A DNA stretch of 64,000 nucleotides from Maribacter_C sp947494565 (GCF_047345415.1 NZ_JBLFEP010000007.1:248001-312000); one strand, 5' to 3'; numbered from the stretch's first letter, positions 46,601 through 53,739 are shown. Made by a program: numbers and translations. The notes: generated by a model not told the origin, from the letters alone.

Positions 46601-47188
46601 CTTGAAGGAAGAAGAAACGAGCAGGGGGAAGAACCACCCCTGGTACTTGCCGCAGAACAACTATATCTTTTTTATGGCAAGGGAGCAATGGCCTTTAACG
46701 CCATGGCACAATATTTAGGGGAAAAGAAACTCAATCAAGTTTTAAAAGAGTTTTTGGAAGATTATCGACTTCAAGAGCACCCACCGTACCCAACATCACT
46801 TGAACTGGTAGCACGTTTAAAGCAAGCTACACCCGATTCCTTACAATATGTGATCAAAGATATTTTTGAGACAGTAACTTTTTATGATAACAAGATTGAA
46901 AACGCTGTGGTAAAACCTATGGATAATGGCGCCTATTTCCTTAAGCTCGATTTTTCAATCCGAAAATATGGCAATGGGTCCAAAGACAAAGCACTAGCCC
47001 TGAATGATTATATTGAAGTCGGGATTTTTGATGATGAGAACAATCTAATGCGTATACACAAATTGAAAGTAACAAAAGCGGAAAAGAGTACTTCCATCAT
47101 TTTAAAAAAGACACCTTCGAAAATAGTCATCGATCCGAACTATCTGCTGATGGATGCAAATGTTAGTGATAACCAAATAGAACTCTAA
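43670..47188 (+). CDS. ABC transporter permease fused to M1 family aminopeptidase
   Basis: An 1172-aa fusion. The first part (to about residue 590) has two sets of about six helices typical of ABC-2 permeases, separated by a charged loop (about 265-330). The rest is an M1 peptidase-like periplasmic domain with H922-E923-L-T-H926 and Glu946 as zinc ligands (LSESITEY). The usual GxMEN substrate motif of M1 is not seen. The start at ATG 43670 is used because the open frame extends upstream into the S41 gene. Such fusions occur in Bacteroidota next to ABC ATPases, and their function is unknown. Here it completes the ATPase-S41-permease operon. Confidence 0.88.
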   Translation: MFKNIFKYEINYWLRRPVTYIYFFGFFGFAFLTFIGTAGFFDPSPEDTKKLARVINSSYELNYMLQYFTKIFMFLLPAIIGSCIGKDYRYNMHSIVYTFPMNKSSYLLGKFLSAFCIVLLVSLSVGIAFFIGELMPGLHKNKIGPLSALAYVQAYLVYVIPTLFFFGTIIFAVVTLTRNIYAGFITVIVIFLFQLIVENALGGTEQVYLMSILDPFAQNTKEYAIQNWTLLDRNTKLLPVSAVVIFNRIFWLVCCILIFAMTYHKFSFSEHASALLFKKRKVNVPSKSNFARVSKVKISEVKYDFSRKQQLRTAWHLSSVQLRYMVKSWMFLVLVFFGILAVLFAIAKVTNFEEIAMLPTTKVVLTIPAMFFNMVMILTTFLYAGMLVHRSKAAKMGQLIDTTAVSNGILLFSNVLALMKMQTILLLILMVAGIGVQLFNGYYNFELELYLFQLYVLRFPVLVIWSFAAVFIQTLFTNLYLGLFILIIGWIGVGGLPEAGITSILLLFNTPPKTDYSDMNGYAETLESHFLVEGYWLSFASILLILTLLLWVRGLPESFIQRLKIAKERLRKPIFYMLGLSLLCFAILGFKIHSAQERVKWDTTASNAQKEILDNFKKAFERYSELNQPRITAMKLDLNIFPETSAFKAKGSYVLVNKSRKPIDTLLVKTGFDEVTALELNGSYKTIAEDTLMKFKVIKLTNSISPGDSVQLGFTVQNIQNTLFERNSNVLQNGTFLLNDLFPRLGYSFAKEQKHPSDSMALKNNYGAIDSDLIDFEGTISTSKDQIALAPGYLVKEWVENDRRYFQYETSNKIKYILGFNSGRYEIKKEKYKGIDLEIYHHQAHTYNLNEMIEGLKAALDYNTKYFSPYQHRQARIIEFPDSEGTYATTMANSIPMSEIRFIANTNTADEKVDLAFYVAAHELTHQWWGNQVAGADALGSRMLSESITEYITLNIYREHYGEEIALQFLKKQRERYLEGRRNEQGEEPPLVLAAEQLYLFYGKGAMAFNAMAQYLGEKKLNQVLKEFLEDYRLQEHPPYPTSLELVARLKQATPDSLQYVIKDIFETVTFYDNKIENAVVKPMDNGAYFLKLDFSIRKYGNGSKDKALALNDYIEVGIFDDENNLMRIHKLKVTKAEKSTSIILKKTPSKIVIDPNYLLMDANVSDNQIEL

Positions 47189-47191
47189 AAA

Positions 47192-47650
47192 ATGAAACAC
47201 TGGTCAATGAGAAAATCATATCGGCAGTATTCCATCATCTTTCTGCTATTTTTTATAGGCGGCGCAATTGGACTAACTCAAACGGATACCACAAAAGTCA
47301 TTGCCCCCATATTACTGAATAAAGAAACGGTATGGGGTATTGTACTTCAGCAAGTCAAACTGTAGAATGAACCGGACATGCAATTTTTTAAAAAAAGACT
47401 ATTCCAGGGTGCAGGCATTCGTATGTATACTGTGTCAAGTGAATCGTGGAAAACTTCGAGGAGCAATTTTGCCTTTGATGAATTTGTGTATATGCTGAAC
47501 GGTTTGGCCAATGTCCAAGCAGAAGGGGAAGGTGCTCAAATTTTCAATTCGTATGAATTCTTCACTATCCCCAAGGGTTTTAGGCGAGCTTGGGACAGTA
47601 ATGGTCATGTATTATTTAAGAGTATTGTTGAGGAAAAGTCATTTCAATAA
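47192..47650 (+). pseudogene. Secreted cupin (DUF861-like) gene interrupted by an in-frame TAG
   Basis: Two pieces in the same frame: 47192-47365 (57 codons, signal-like FLLFFIGGAIGLTQ, then VIAPILLNKETVWG) ending in TAG at 47363-47365, and 47366-47650 (SSESWKTSRSNFAFDEFVYMLNG, then FFTIPKGF..W). Together they would form one roughly 152-residue exported cupin of the DUF861 type, as known in flavobacteria. Position 58 is the only stop in the combined frame, so it is a recent nonsense mutation, or less likely a stop read through. ATG 47378 could restart a 90-residue protein, but that lacks the signal. Confidence 0.65.
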
Positions 47651-47655
47651 TTCAA

Positions 47656-48222
47656 ATGAGGGCAATGAAGAAATGGTTCATCGGTAAGATGGTAAAGAAC
47701 AAGTTTTGGACGCCGGACAGAGTCGTTACGCTTACGGCGATTTTTATCAGTTTGTTTACGCTTTTGGTCTTTGCAAAACAAACAAGTATCATAGAGAAGC
47801 AAAGTCACTTGTCGGTTATGCCTTATTTATACATTGAAACAGGGTATAATCCCGATAAGGATTTCATTACGCTAACTTTAAATAACTATGGTGTAGGCCC
47901 TGCAATTATTCAGGAAATGAAAATTTCGTACAAAGGGGAAATCTATGAAATGGACTTTGCTGATTTCCTCCAAACGGATTTTTTTCAAAATGATAGTATT
48001 GCAGTACTTGCTAGTGCAAGTATTGATACAGGTTTGGCCATTCCAGCAAACGCCGAAAGGATAGCCGTAAAATTTGGCGGCTCGGGAGAACGTTATATCA
48101 AAACGGAGAAATTCCTGAGAAAACTAGAAAGAAACGAATTTGATTATGAAATCATTTATCGTTCGATATACGATGATGCTTGGCGCATTCGAAAGTCTGA
48201 TGATATTCCAGAAAAATTATAA
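47656..48222 (+). CDS. Hypothetical single-pass membrane protein, island
   Basis: A 188-aa protein with one N-terminal transmembrane helix (about residues 23-41, LTAIFISLFTLLVFA) followed by an extracytoplasmic beta-rich domain (LNNYGVGPAIIQEMKISY, and the C-terminal FDYEIIYRSIYDD). Proteins of this form recur in Flavobacteriaceae, but I know of no assigned role. It lies 5 bp after the broken cupin gene and is followed by a terminator. Start at 47656, or ATG 47665 three codons on, is possible. Confidence 0.65.
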   Translation: MRAMKKWFIGKMVKNKFWTPDRVVTLTAIFISLFTLLVFAKQTSIIEKQSHLSVMPYLYIETGYNPDKDFITLTLNNYGVGPAIIQEMKISYKGEIYEMDFADFLQTDFFQNDSIAVLASASIDTGLAIPANAERIAVKFGGSGERYIKTEKFLRKLERNEFDYEIIYRSIYDDAWRIRKSDDIPEKL

Positions 48223-48226
48223 TAGA

Positions 48227-48256
48227 AAAAGTCCCATTGCTTTTCGTGGGACTTTT
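48227..48256 (+). terminator. Terminator / island repeat copy C
   Basis: AAAAGTCCCA paired with TGGGACTTTT over a 10-base loop, 4 bp after the previous stop codon. It is nearly identical in its stem to copies B and D, and with copy D it brackets the second S41 gene. Confidence 0.82.
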
Positions 48257-48313
48257 GGTTTCTACCAACGTCTTATATTGTTTTTATTTTAAATTATAAA
48301 ATCAAGCGTTCAC

Positions 48314-49807
48314 ATGAATTTGAATCGATTGTATCCATTAGTATTTGTGTTTTCCTTATTTACGATGAGCAATGCTTTGCTGGCCCAAAACGAAATAGAG
48401 AAGGTTGTACCAATAATTGAAAAAAAACTCCTGCTTGAGGATCTTGAGATTTTAAAAAGTAATCTTGAAAAGGCACAGCCAGGGTTATATAATTATAAGA
48501 CCAAGACGGATGTGGATGTTTTTTTTGAACAAGTAAAGAATGGTATTACACATGATATGAACTCCATTGATTTTTTTCGTTTGATTGCTCCACTTTCCAG
48601 CCTGATAAAAAATGGGCATTCAATTTTGGTGCCTTCCTCCGCATGGGAAGATTATGTTGTAACAAATGCCAGTTTGTTGCCTTTGGACCTTTATTTTTAT
48701 GAAAATCAACTTTATATATTACATAATGTTTCTGACCAAACTCAACTAAAAGAAGGTTCCCGATTGAAGTCAATAAATGGTAAACCCGCAATGGAAATCT
48801 TTAACCATATGGTAGACCGATGGTTCAAAGATGGAAATAACAATACAAGACCTCGTGAAATTGTGGAAGAAGAATATAGATTGCTATTTACACACTTTCT
48901 TGGAGATGCTGAGAAATATGATTTAGAAATCGTTAGTCCGGATGGTGAAAATTTTATTTTTAAAGTAGACGGTATTCAGGAATCAGAATTCAAAAAAAGG
49001 TTAAAAGAACGTTTCGATATTGAATTTGTTCCTTGGTGGCGAGAAAAACCAGAACCCCATTCTTTTAAGATAATCAATGGAACAGCGTATCTTAAAGTGA
49101 GTCAATTTAACAATGGTATTAAAAGCGAGGATGGTCAACGCTTTGCTAAATTCATTAAAAGCTCTTTTAAAACCATCAAAGATAAAGATATCGATAACCT
49201 AGTTTTGGATTTAAGAGGGAATCAAGGCGGGGATGTAAGACCTCAATTAGAGTTGTTAAGACATCTTGTTAAAGAGCCTTTTTATTTGTACAAAGAGGTT
49301 TTTGCCAACATACGTGCACTCCCCAATCCTGAATACTATGAATTTAATATCATATCTAAGACAGAATTCAAGAAAAACTTTGTCAACGAGAAAGTAAATG
49401 GGGTTTATCCTATGAAAGAGCGACCAGGATTTGGGGGTAAACCACAATATCCATCGGAGAACCTTTTCCGGGGTAATTTATATGTCCTAATTGATGGTTG
49501 GTCTTTTTCCGCAACAGGAGAAGTATGTGGTATCATAAAAGAACATCTGAAAGATGCCGTGTTTCTGGGGGAAGAAACAGGTGGGAATCCCGTTACCAAC
49601 GTAAGCGGCATACAGACATTCTTAACATTACCGAATTCAAAAAATCGCATCTTGGTTTGCTTAGTTAGTTATACCACAGATGTTTCTTATAAAAATGAAG
49701 GCCATGGCGTCATTCCTAATCATTGGGTGCGAAACACAGTTATGCAAGAGATTAATAATGAGGATGCTGTTTTGGAATTTACATTGAAGTTGATACATCC
49801 AGAATAA
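48314..49807 (+). CDS. S41-family peptidase (tricorn/TSP-like), secreted, island copy 2
   Basis: A 497-aa exported paralogue of the protein encoded at 42154, with a signal peptide ending about ALLAQ and the same catalytic set: His102 in KNGHSIL, Ser399 in WSFSATGEV, and the GEETGGNP loop. The two are colinear over the full length but clearly diverged, so duplication is not recent. The gene is monocistronic between two related terminators (48227 and 49831), which suggests it moves or duplicates as a cassette. Confidence 0.87.
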   Translation: MNLNRLYPLVFVFSLFTMSNALLAQNEIEKVVPIIEKKLLLEDLEILKSNLEKAQPGLYNYKTKTDVDVFFEQVKNGITHDMNSIDFFRLIAPLSSLIKNGHSILVPSSAWEDYVVTNASLLPLDLYFYENQLYILHNVSDQTQLKEGSRLKSINGKPAMEIFNHMVDRWFKDGNNNTRPREIVEEEYRLLFTHFLGDAEKYDLEIVSPDGENFIFKVDGIQESEFKKRLKERFDIEFVPWWREKPEPHSFKIINGTAYLKVSQFNNGIKSEDGQRFAKFIKSSFKTIKDKDIDNLVLDLRGNQGGDVRPQLELLRHLVKEPFYLYKEVFANIRALPNPEYYEFNIISKTEFKKNFVNEKVNGVYPMKERPGFGGKPQYPSENLFRGNLYVLIDGWSFSATGEVCGIIKEHLKDAVFLGEETGGNPVTNVSGIQTFLTLPNSKNRILVCLVSYTTDVSYKNEGHGVIPNHWVRNTVMQEINNEDAVLEFTLKLIHPE

Positions 49808-49830
49808 AGATTTTTCTGATTTGCAAAAAT

Positions 49831-49854
49831 AGTCCCACGACTTCTTTTGGGACT
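49831..49854 (+). terminator. Terminator / island repeat copy D
   Basis: AGTCCCA paired with TGGGACT over a 10-base loop, with TTT after it, 23 bp past the S41 stop. Member of the same repeat group as copies B and C. Confidence 0.75.
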
Positions 49855-49912
49855 TTAAATCTATTTGTAACCCCTAATTTGGAAATGTCAAGAAAATCAA
49901 AATCACTTGAAA

Positions 49913-50569
49913 ATGGAAAGAATGAACTTACTAATGACAGCATTCTCGATAGTGCTTCTTTGTTTATCGTGTTCAAAGGATGATACCTTGCGAGGTTCAG
50001 GAAACATAGTTTCTGAAAGTCGGAACTTGGCCAATTTTACCCAAGTATACAATCCTACTTCCGTTAATATCATTATTATGGAAGGTTCACCGCAACAAGT
50101 GAAACTATCTGCTGATGATAACGTAATCAGTTCTATCAAAACAATAGTTGAAAATGGTACTTTAAAAATCGACATGCCAAAAAGTACTTATGTTGATGTT
50201 ATGATTACAGTTTCCGTGACAATTCCGAATTTGGAAGGACTGAAGAATACCGGCTCTGGAAACATGACCTCTGCAGGTTTTGATGGTTTGACGAGTATGA
50301 CAATAGATAATGAAGGGAGCGGCAACGTCCTATTTACTAGTTCTGGAACATCTCTGACTTTAAAAAACTCAGGCTCAGGAAGCTTTCAAGGATTTAATTT
50401 TATGGTAGAAAATTGCACAGTTGCCAATTCGGGTTCGGGTAACTGTGAAATCAATTGTTCAGACAGATTAAGAGGCACAAATTCTGGTAGTGGCAGCATA
50501 TTTTACAAAGGCACACCAACATTAGATGTTTCAAATACTGGGTCAGGAGAAGTTGTGGATTCAAATTAG
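49913..50569 (+). CDS. GIN-domain (DUF2807) lipoprotein, island
   Basis: A 218-aa lipoprotein: ATG 49913 (an in-frame TTG lies 6 bp upstream), signal with lipobox LCLSC, then a right-handed beta-helix-like repeat with at least six Gly-Ser-Gly turns (NTGSGNM, EGSGNV, NSGSGSF, NSGSGNC, NSGSGSI, NTGSGEV). This is the head GIN domain of putative autotransporter adhesins, common in Bacteroidota. Outer-membrane or surface location is likely. It is the last gene of the island, separated from the rest by a terminator, and so transcribed on its own. Confidence 0.85.
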   Translation: MERMNLLMTAFSIVLLCLSCSKDDTLRGSGNIVSESRNLANFTQVYNPTSVNIIIMEGSPQQVKLSADDNVISSIKTIVENGTLKIDMPKSTYVDVMITVSVTIPNLEGLKNTGSGNMTSAGFDGLTSMTIDNEGSGNVLFTSSGTSLTLKNSGSGSFQGFNFMVENCTVANSGSGNCEINCSDRLRGTNSGSGSIFYKGTPTLDVSNTGSGEVVDSN

Positions 50570-50907
50570 CAGCCATAATTTTAAAGCATGAACTATAAAA
50601 TCCACTTCTTATCTTGCCTTGCTCTATTTCAAGGAATGATGACCATTTACAGTTATTCGTAAGTAAATAGGGGCTTTACCGCGATTATCTAACCTGCCTG
50701 TTCTTAGGTAGCTTAAGATTGCGAATGAACTGGACGCCATAATTGCTTGTTTTTCATTTTTTCTTCCTTTTTAAGTTGACAAAAATATTTCTGTAATAAT
50801 CTGATATACAATTTTTTAACACCCTTCTGGTGTCCATTTTATGGATTCAATAAGTGCGCACCGAATTGGATGATTTTAAATGATATCAAATGATACTAGA
50901 AAAAATA
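50570..50907. other. Right island end, no gene supported
   Basis: Roughly 340 bp of AT-rich DNA between the last cargo gene and the tRNA-Lys terminator. I looked for an integrase or its remnant, as expected here, and found none on either strand. It contains the right copy of the subterminal repeat. Confidence 0.55.
50852..50866 (+). repeat. Island subterminal direct repeat, right copy
   Basis: AAGTGCGCACCGAAT, matching 38347-38361 at 14 of 15 bases and in the same orientation, 97 bp inside the right attachment repeat. Confidence 0.5.
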
Positions 50908-50942
50908 AAAAAGTCTGTAAATCAACGATTTACAGACTTTTT
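50908..50942 (-). terminator. Terminator of tRNA-Lys (island-supplied)
   Basis: 16-bp perfect stem AAAAAGTCTGTAAATC / GATTTACAGACTTTTT with a 3-base loop, followed on the minus strand by TATTTTTT. It lies inside the island, so the island appears to bring its own tRNA terminator. Confidence 0.88.
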
Positions 50943-50963
50943 GAATAATTATGAAGGTCGTAA

Positions 50964-50986
50964 AGTGACCTGGCTGGGGCTCGAAC
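50964..50986 (-). repeat. Right attachment repeat (attR-like) within tRNA-Lys
   Basis: The 23-bp partner of 38276-38298. It includes the tRNA 3' acceptor strand, T-stem and part of the T-loop, plus two flanking bases. Confidence 0.8.
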
Positions 50987-51038
50987 CCAGGACCCTCTCC
51001 TTAAAAGGGAGATGCTCTACCAACTGAGCTACCAGGTC
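50966..51038 (-). tRNA. tRNA-Lys (anticodon TTT)
   Basis: Minus-strand, 73 nt. The acceptor stem GACCTGG pairs with CCAGGTC plus discriminator A; the D-arm is GCTCAGTTGGTAGAGC; the anticodon stem-loop TCTCC-CTTTTAA-GGAGA gives TTT; the T-arm is CTGGGTTCGAGCCCCAG. CCA is not encoded. It serves as the integration site of the island and is intact. Confidence 0.96.
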
Positions 51039-51177
51039 AAAATTTCAATGCAATAATTCCTCGTTTGCGGGTGCAAATATAAGCCGATTCATTTATTCTA
51101 CAAGTGCAATCGAAGAGAAATTTTAGAAATCTTTGATATAACAAAGAATTAAAGGAACTTTACCCAAAATAAGAAGG

Positions 51178-51693
51178 ATGAAAGTCATTTTAGTTGGGTA
51201 TATGGGAAGTGGAAAAACTACCGTAGGCAAAGCACTTGCAGAAAAACTGGGAATAAACTTCTTAGATTTGGATACCGTTATCGAGGAAGGCGAGCAATGT
51301 ACCATAACCGAACTTTTCGAAACCGTGGGACAAATACGTTTCCGTAAAAAAGAACACCATTATCTGAATGAGTTGTTAGATGACAGGAGACCAATGGTAT
51401 TGGCTACAGGTGGTGGTGCACCTTGTTATAGTGGTAACATGAAGACGATTTTAGAGGCTAGTCCAAATGTTTTTTATTTGAGATTATCCATTCCTGAATT
51501 GGTAAAACGCTTGGTCCCTAACAAAGCAGAGCGGCCCTTGATTTCACATCTCGATGCGGCGGAAATGCCAGAATTTTTAGGAAAACATCTATTCGAAAGA
51601 AACAACTTTTATCAAGAGGCGCATCATGCAATTGGTTGCGATGGGAAAACAGTGGAAGAGGTGACTTCCGAAATTCAAAAGCTCTTAGTCTAG
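51178..51693 (+). CDS. aroK: Shikimate kinase
   Basis: Phosphorylates shikimate at the 3-hydroxyl in aromatic amino-acid synthesis. The 171-aa protein has Walker A VGYMGSGKTTVG (residues about 6-17), the shikimate-binding DLDTVIEE and GGGAP (in LATGGGAPCY), and a lid region ending RPLI. The length is normal. It overlaps the converging phosphoribosyltransferase gene by 9 bp at the 3' ends. Confidence 0.93.
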   Translation: MKVILVGYMGSGKTTVGKALAEKLGINFLDLDTVIEEGEQCTITELFETVGQIRFRKKEHHYLNELLDDRRPMVLATGGGAPCYSGNMKTILEASPNVFYLRLSIPELVKRLVPNKAERPLISHLDAAEMPEFLGKHLFERNNFYQEAHHAIGCDGKTVEEVTSEIQKLLV

Positions 51694-52182
51694 ATACACC
51701 ACATCGTTTTTCGCCCGAAATCTCACATTGACGTGTTCCTGAAGGGAGGTAGATAAAGAAATACCTTTATAATCTGCCTTGACAGGATATTTTTTGTGAT
51801 TCCTATTCACTAGAACAGCCGTTTTCAATTGCTTTAATGGGGTTTTGAGAAAATGATGTACCCCATAGATCAACGTAGTGCCAGAATTCAAGACATCATC
51901 TACCAAGACGACCGATTTGTTCGCATAGTCCGTTTCAGGTATCGAAGTGGTTACTCCACTTTGTAGCGGATTTCCTTTGTCCATACTTACTTTGCAAAGG
52001 GATATTTTGGCTTTGGTGATATCTTGAAGCACGGCCTGTATCTTTTTGGCGAATTTGAGTCCATCACCGTCGATTCCGGCAATCAAGATTTCCTTTTCGT
52101 TTACATTGGCCTCATAAATTTGATAGGCGATCCGTCTTACTTTATGTTGAATTTGCTGGTGTGACAATATCTGTTGTTCCAT
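51685..52182 (-). CDS. Phosphoribosyltransferase family protein, PyrR-like
   Basis: A 165-aa type I phosphoribosyltransferase. The PRPP-binding motif is VVLVDDVLNSGTTL (about residues 90-103), and the dipeptide/hood region and a flexible loop with SVMDKGN-like sequence (CKVSMDKGNPLQSG) are present. It resembles PyrR/uracil or hypoxanthine types; the substrate is uncertain. The ATG at 52182 (MEQQILSHQQ) is preferred over a TTG at 52203. The Hsp15-like gene lies 50 bp upstream. Confidence 0.82.
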   Translation of the reverse strand: MEQQILSHQQIQHKVRRIAYQIYEANVNEKEILIAGIDGDGLKFAKKIQAVLQDITKAKISLCKVSMDKGNPLQSGVTTSIPETDYANKSVVLVDDVLNSGTTLIYGVHHFLKTPLKQLKTAVLVNRNHKKYPVKADYKGISLSTSLQEHVNVRFRAKNDVVYLD

Positions 52183-52232
52183 GATAAATGGTATTTGCCT
52201 CAAAGATAAAGAAACATCGATTTCCAGGGCGA

Positions 52233-52622
52233 TTATTCTTCTTCCGAATCTTCAAATGGGTTTTCGACATATTCCGTGATATCCCTTCGGTCTTTTTTGG
52301 TCGGGCGCCCCTCTCCCTTTTGCCGGTATTGATTTTTCGAATACTGTACTAATTTATCATGTTCGAATGCCTCCTTGGGTGTGACATCCTTTCTATAGAT
52401 ATCGACCAACTTAGCACCGACCCTGCTTTTGGGAATATCCAAGACCACCAACTGGTAGTTGATCTGATTTCTGCGTACTGTAATTTCATCCAAGTGGTAG
52501 ACCTCCCGTCCAGGTTTGGCAATCTTCCCGTTAATCTTGACCTGGCCCTTTTTGCAAGCTATGGTACCCATATTTCGGGTTTTAAAATAGCGAGTGCTCC
52601 ATAAGTATTTATCAATGCGCAT
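52233..52622 (-). CDS. S4-domain RNA-binding protein, Hsp15-like
   Basis: A 129-aa protein with an N-terminal S4 domain (MRIDKYLWSTRYFKTRNMG, then KKGQVKINGKIAKPGREV) and a charged C-terminal tail. This is the HslR/Hsp15 layout; Hsp15 rescues stalled 50S subunits with nascent chain after heat shock. The Bacteroidota version keeps a longer basic then acidic tail (KKDRRD, then ENPFEDSEEE). Confidence 0.87.
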   Translation of the reverse strand: MRIDKYLWSTRYFKTRNMGTIACKKGQVKINGKIAKPGREVYHLDEITVRRNQINYQLVVLDIPKSRVGAKLVDIYRKDVTPKEAFEHDKLVQYSKNQYRQKGEGRPTKKDRRDITEYVENPFEDSEEE

Positions 52623-52700
52623 GAGTAATTAAAAATCTTTGTTAAGGTCTCTCACAAAAATAGGGGAAAATTGTATCTTGCCGCTCTTAAAACAGAATGC

Positions 52701-53657
52701 ATGAAAAGGAACAAGCTATCCATTTTTTTTCTTCTAGTAATCGGTTTGTATTCCTGTCGGAATGATGACGATGGACTCTTGGATGCTGAAGTTGTACCTC
52801 CTAGACTCTTAAGTGAAGTCGCTGCCGAGGATGAAACTGAGCTTAATGAATATTTGAGTACCCACTTTTATAATTACGAGGATTTTGAAAATCCATCCGA
52901 TGATTTCGACTTCAACATCGTAATTGATACGATTGCAGGGGATAATTCCTCTAAAAGACCATTAATTGATGATGTGCAATCGGAGATAATTTTAGTATCC
53001 TCTGACAATTTTAGCGGTTTGGAAGAAGAAAACGATGTGCCCCACAAACTGTATTATTTAGAAGTCCGCCCTGGAGAAGGTGAGAGTCCAACTATAGGAG
53101 ACAATGCGATTATCAGCTATGAAGGTTCTTATTTGGATGGAAATTTATTCGATTCTTCTATCCCTCCTTTAAGCTTGTATTTATCAGGAACTGTGAGAGG
53201 GTTTGGTCAGGGAATAACCAAGTTCAAATCGGGGGGAGAAATTGTTGACAATGGTGATGGAACTGTTGACTTTGGTACCTATGGCATAGGGGTTATATTT
53301 ATGCCATCTGGATTAGGCTATGGTAACGGTCGTGGCCCTTCTGGAACCATACCTGCCTATTCTCCACTTGTTTTTAAAGTTGATAGCTTTTCCTTTGTGG
53401 AGAACACAGACTTTGATGGTGATGGTATTCCTTCGATTTTAGAGGATTTAAACGGTGACGGTGATTTGAATAATGATAATACCGATGAGGATACAGAACC
53501 ATTAGGCATATATTTGGCAAACCATAATGATTCCGATGATGACGCGGATGGAATTCCAACCATTGACGAGATTGAACTGGATGCCGATGGCAATTTTGTA
53601 GGATTCAAGGATACTGATGGTGATGGTATTTACGACCACCTCGATAACGATAATTGA
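52701..53657 (+). CDS. FKBP-type prolyl isomerase lipoprotein with calcium-binding repeats
   Basis: A 318-aa lipoprotein: ATG 52701, lipobox GLYSC, an acidic linker, an FKBP domain (about 130-240: GDNAIISYEGSYLDGNLFDSS and GLGYGNGRGPSGTIPAYSPLVF) and a C-terminal set of thrombospondin type 3-like calcium repeats (DFDGDGIPS, LNGDGDLNNDN, DTDGDGIYDHLDND). An upstream TTG at 52671 is rejected because the signal begins at the ATG. Prolyl isomerase activity in the periplasm or at the surface is expected; the calcium repeats suggest use in sea water. It ends at a bidirectional terminator. Confidence 0.87.
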   Translation: MKRNKLSIFFLLVIGLYSCRNDDDGLLDAEVVPPRLLSEVAAEDETELNEYLSTHFYNYEDFENPSDDFDFNIVIDTIAGDNSSKRPLIDDVQSEIILVSSDNFSGLEEENDVPHKLYYLEVRPGEGESPTIGDNAIISYEGSYLDGNLFDSSIPPLSLYLSGTVRGFGQGITKFKSGGEIVDNGDGTVDFGTYGIGVIFMPSGLGYGNGRGPSGTIPAYSPLVFKVDSFSFVENTDFDGDGIPSILEDLNGDGDLNNDNTDEDTEPLGIYLANHNDSDDDADGIPTIDEIELDADGNFVGFKDTDGDGIYDHLDNDN

Positions 53658-53679
53658 TTTGAAAATAAAGGATAATAAC

Positions 53680-53706
53680 AACGCCCCGCTTCTTAAGCGG
53701 GGCGTT
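53680..53706. terminator. Bidirectional terminator
   Basis: 12-bp stem AACGCCCCGCTT / AAGCGGGGCGTT with a 3-base loop, 22 bp past the FKBP stop and 33 bp before the stop of the converging porin gene. Confidence 0.92.
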
Positions 53707-53739
53707 GTTTTATAGGACTATTTTTCTTCTTTCTTTGGT

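Larger units (their letters stand above)
38276..50986. mobile_element. 12.7-kb genomic island integrated at tRNA-Lys 3' end
   Basis: The segment is bounded by the 23-bp direct repeats 38276-38298 and 50964-50986. At the right end the tRNA is complete with its 3' end pointing into the segment; at the left end only the 3' fragment is left, followed by an orphan terminator. This is the textbook outcome of tyrosine-recombinase integration into a tRNA gene. No integrase gene or clear remnant is visible, so the island is probably immobile or was mobilised in trans. The cargo is a regulator, peptidases, an ABC system and small proteins. By eye it is more AT-rich than its flanks; this was not computed. 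Confidence 0.72.

Noticed and set aside
42154..49807. Recent tandem duplication of the two S41 genes
   Set aside because: The proteins have equal length and motifs, but most positions differ, so the duplication is old or they were acquired separately.
50570..50907. Expected integrase or its remnant next to tRNA-Lys
   Set aside because: Neither strand shows the R..HxxR..Y pattern or a frame of useful length; only repeats and AT-rich sequence.
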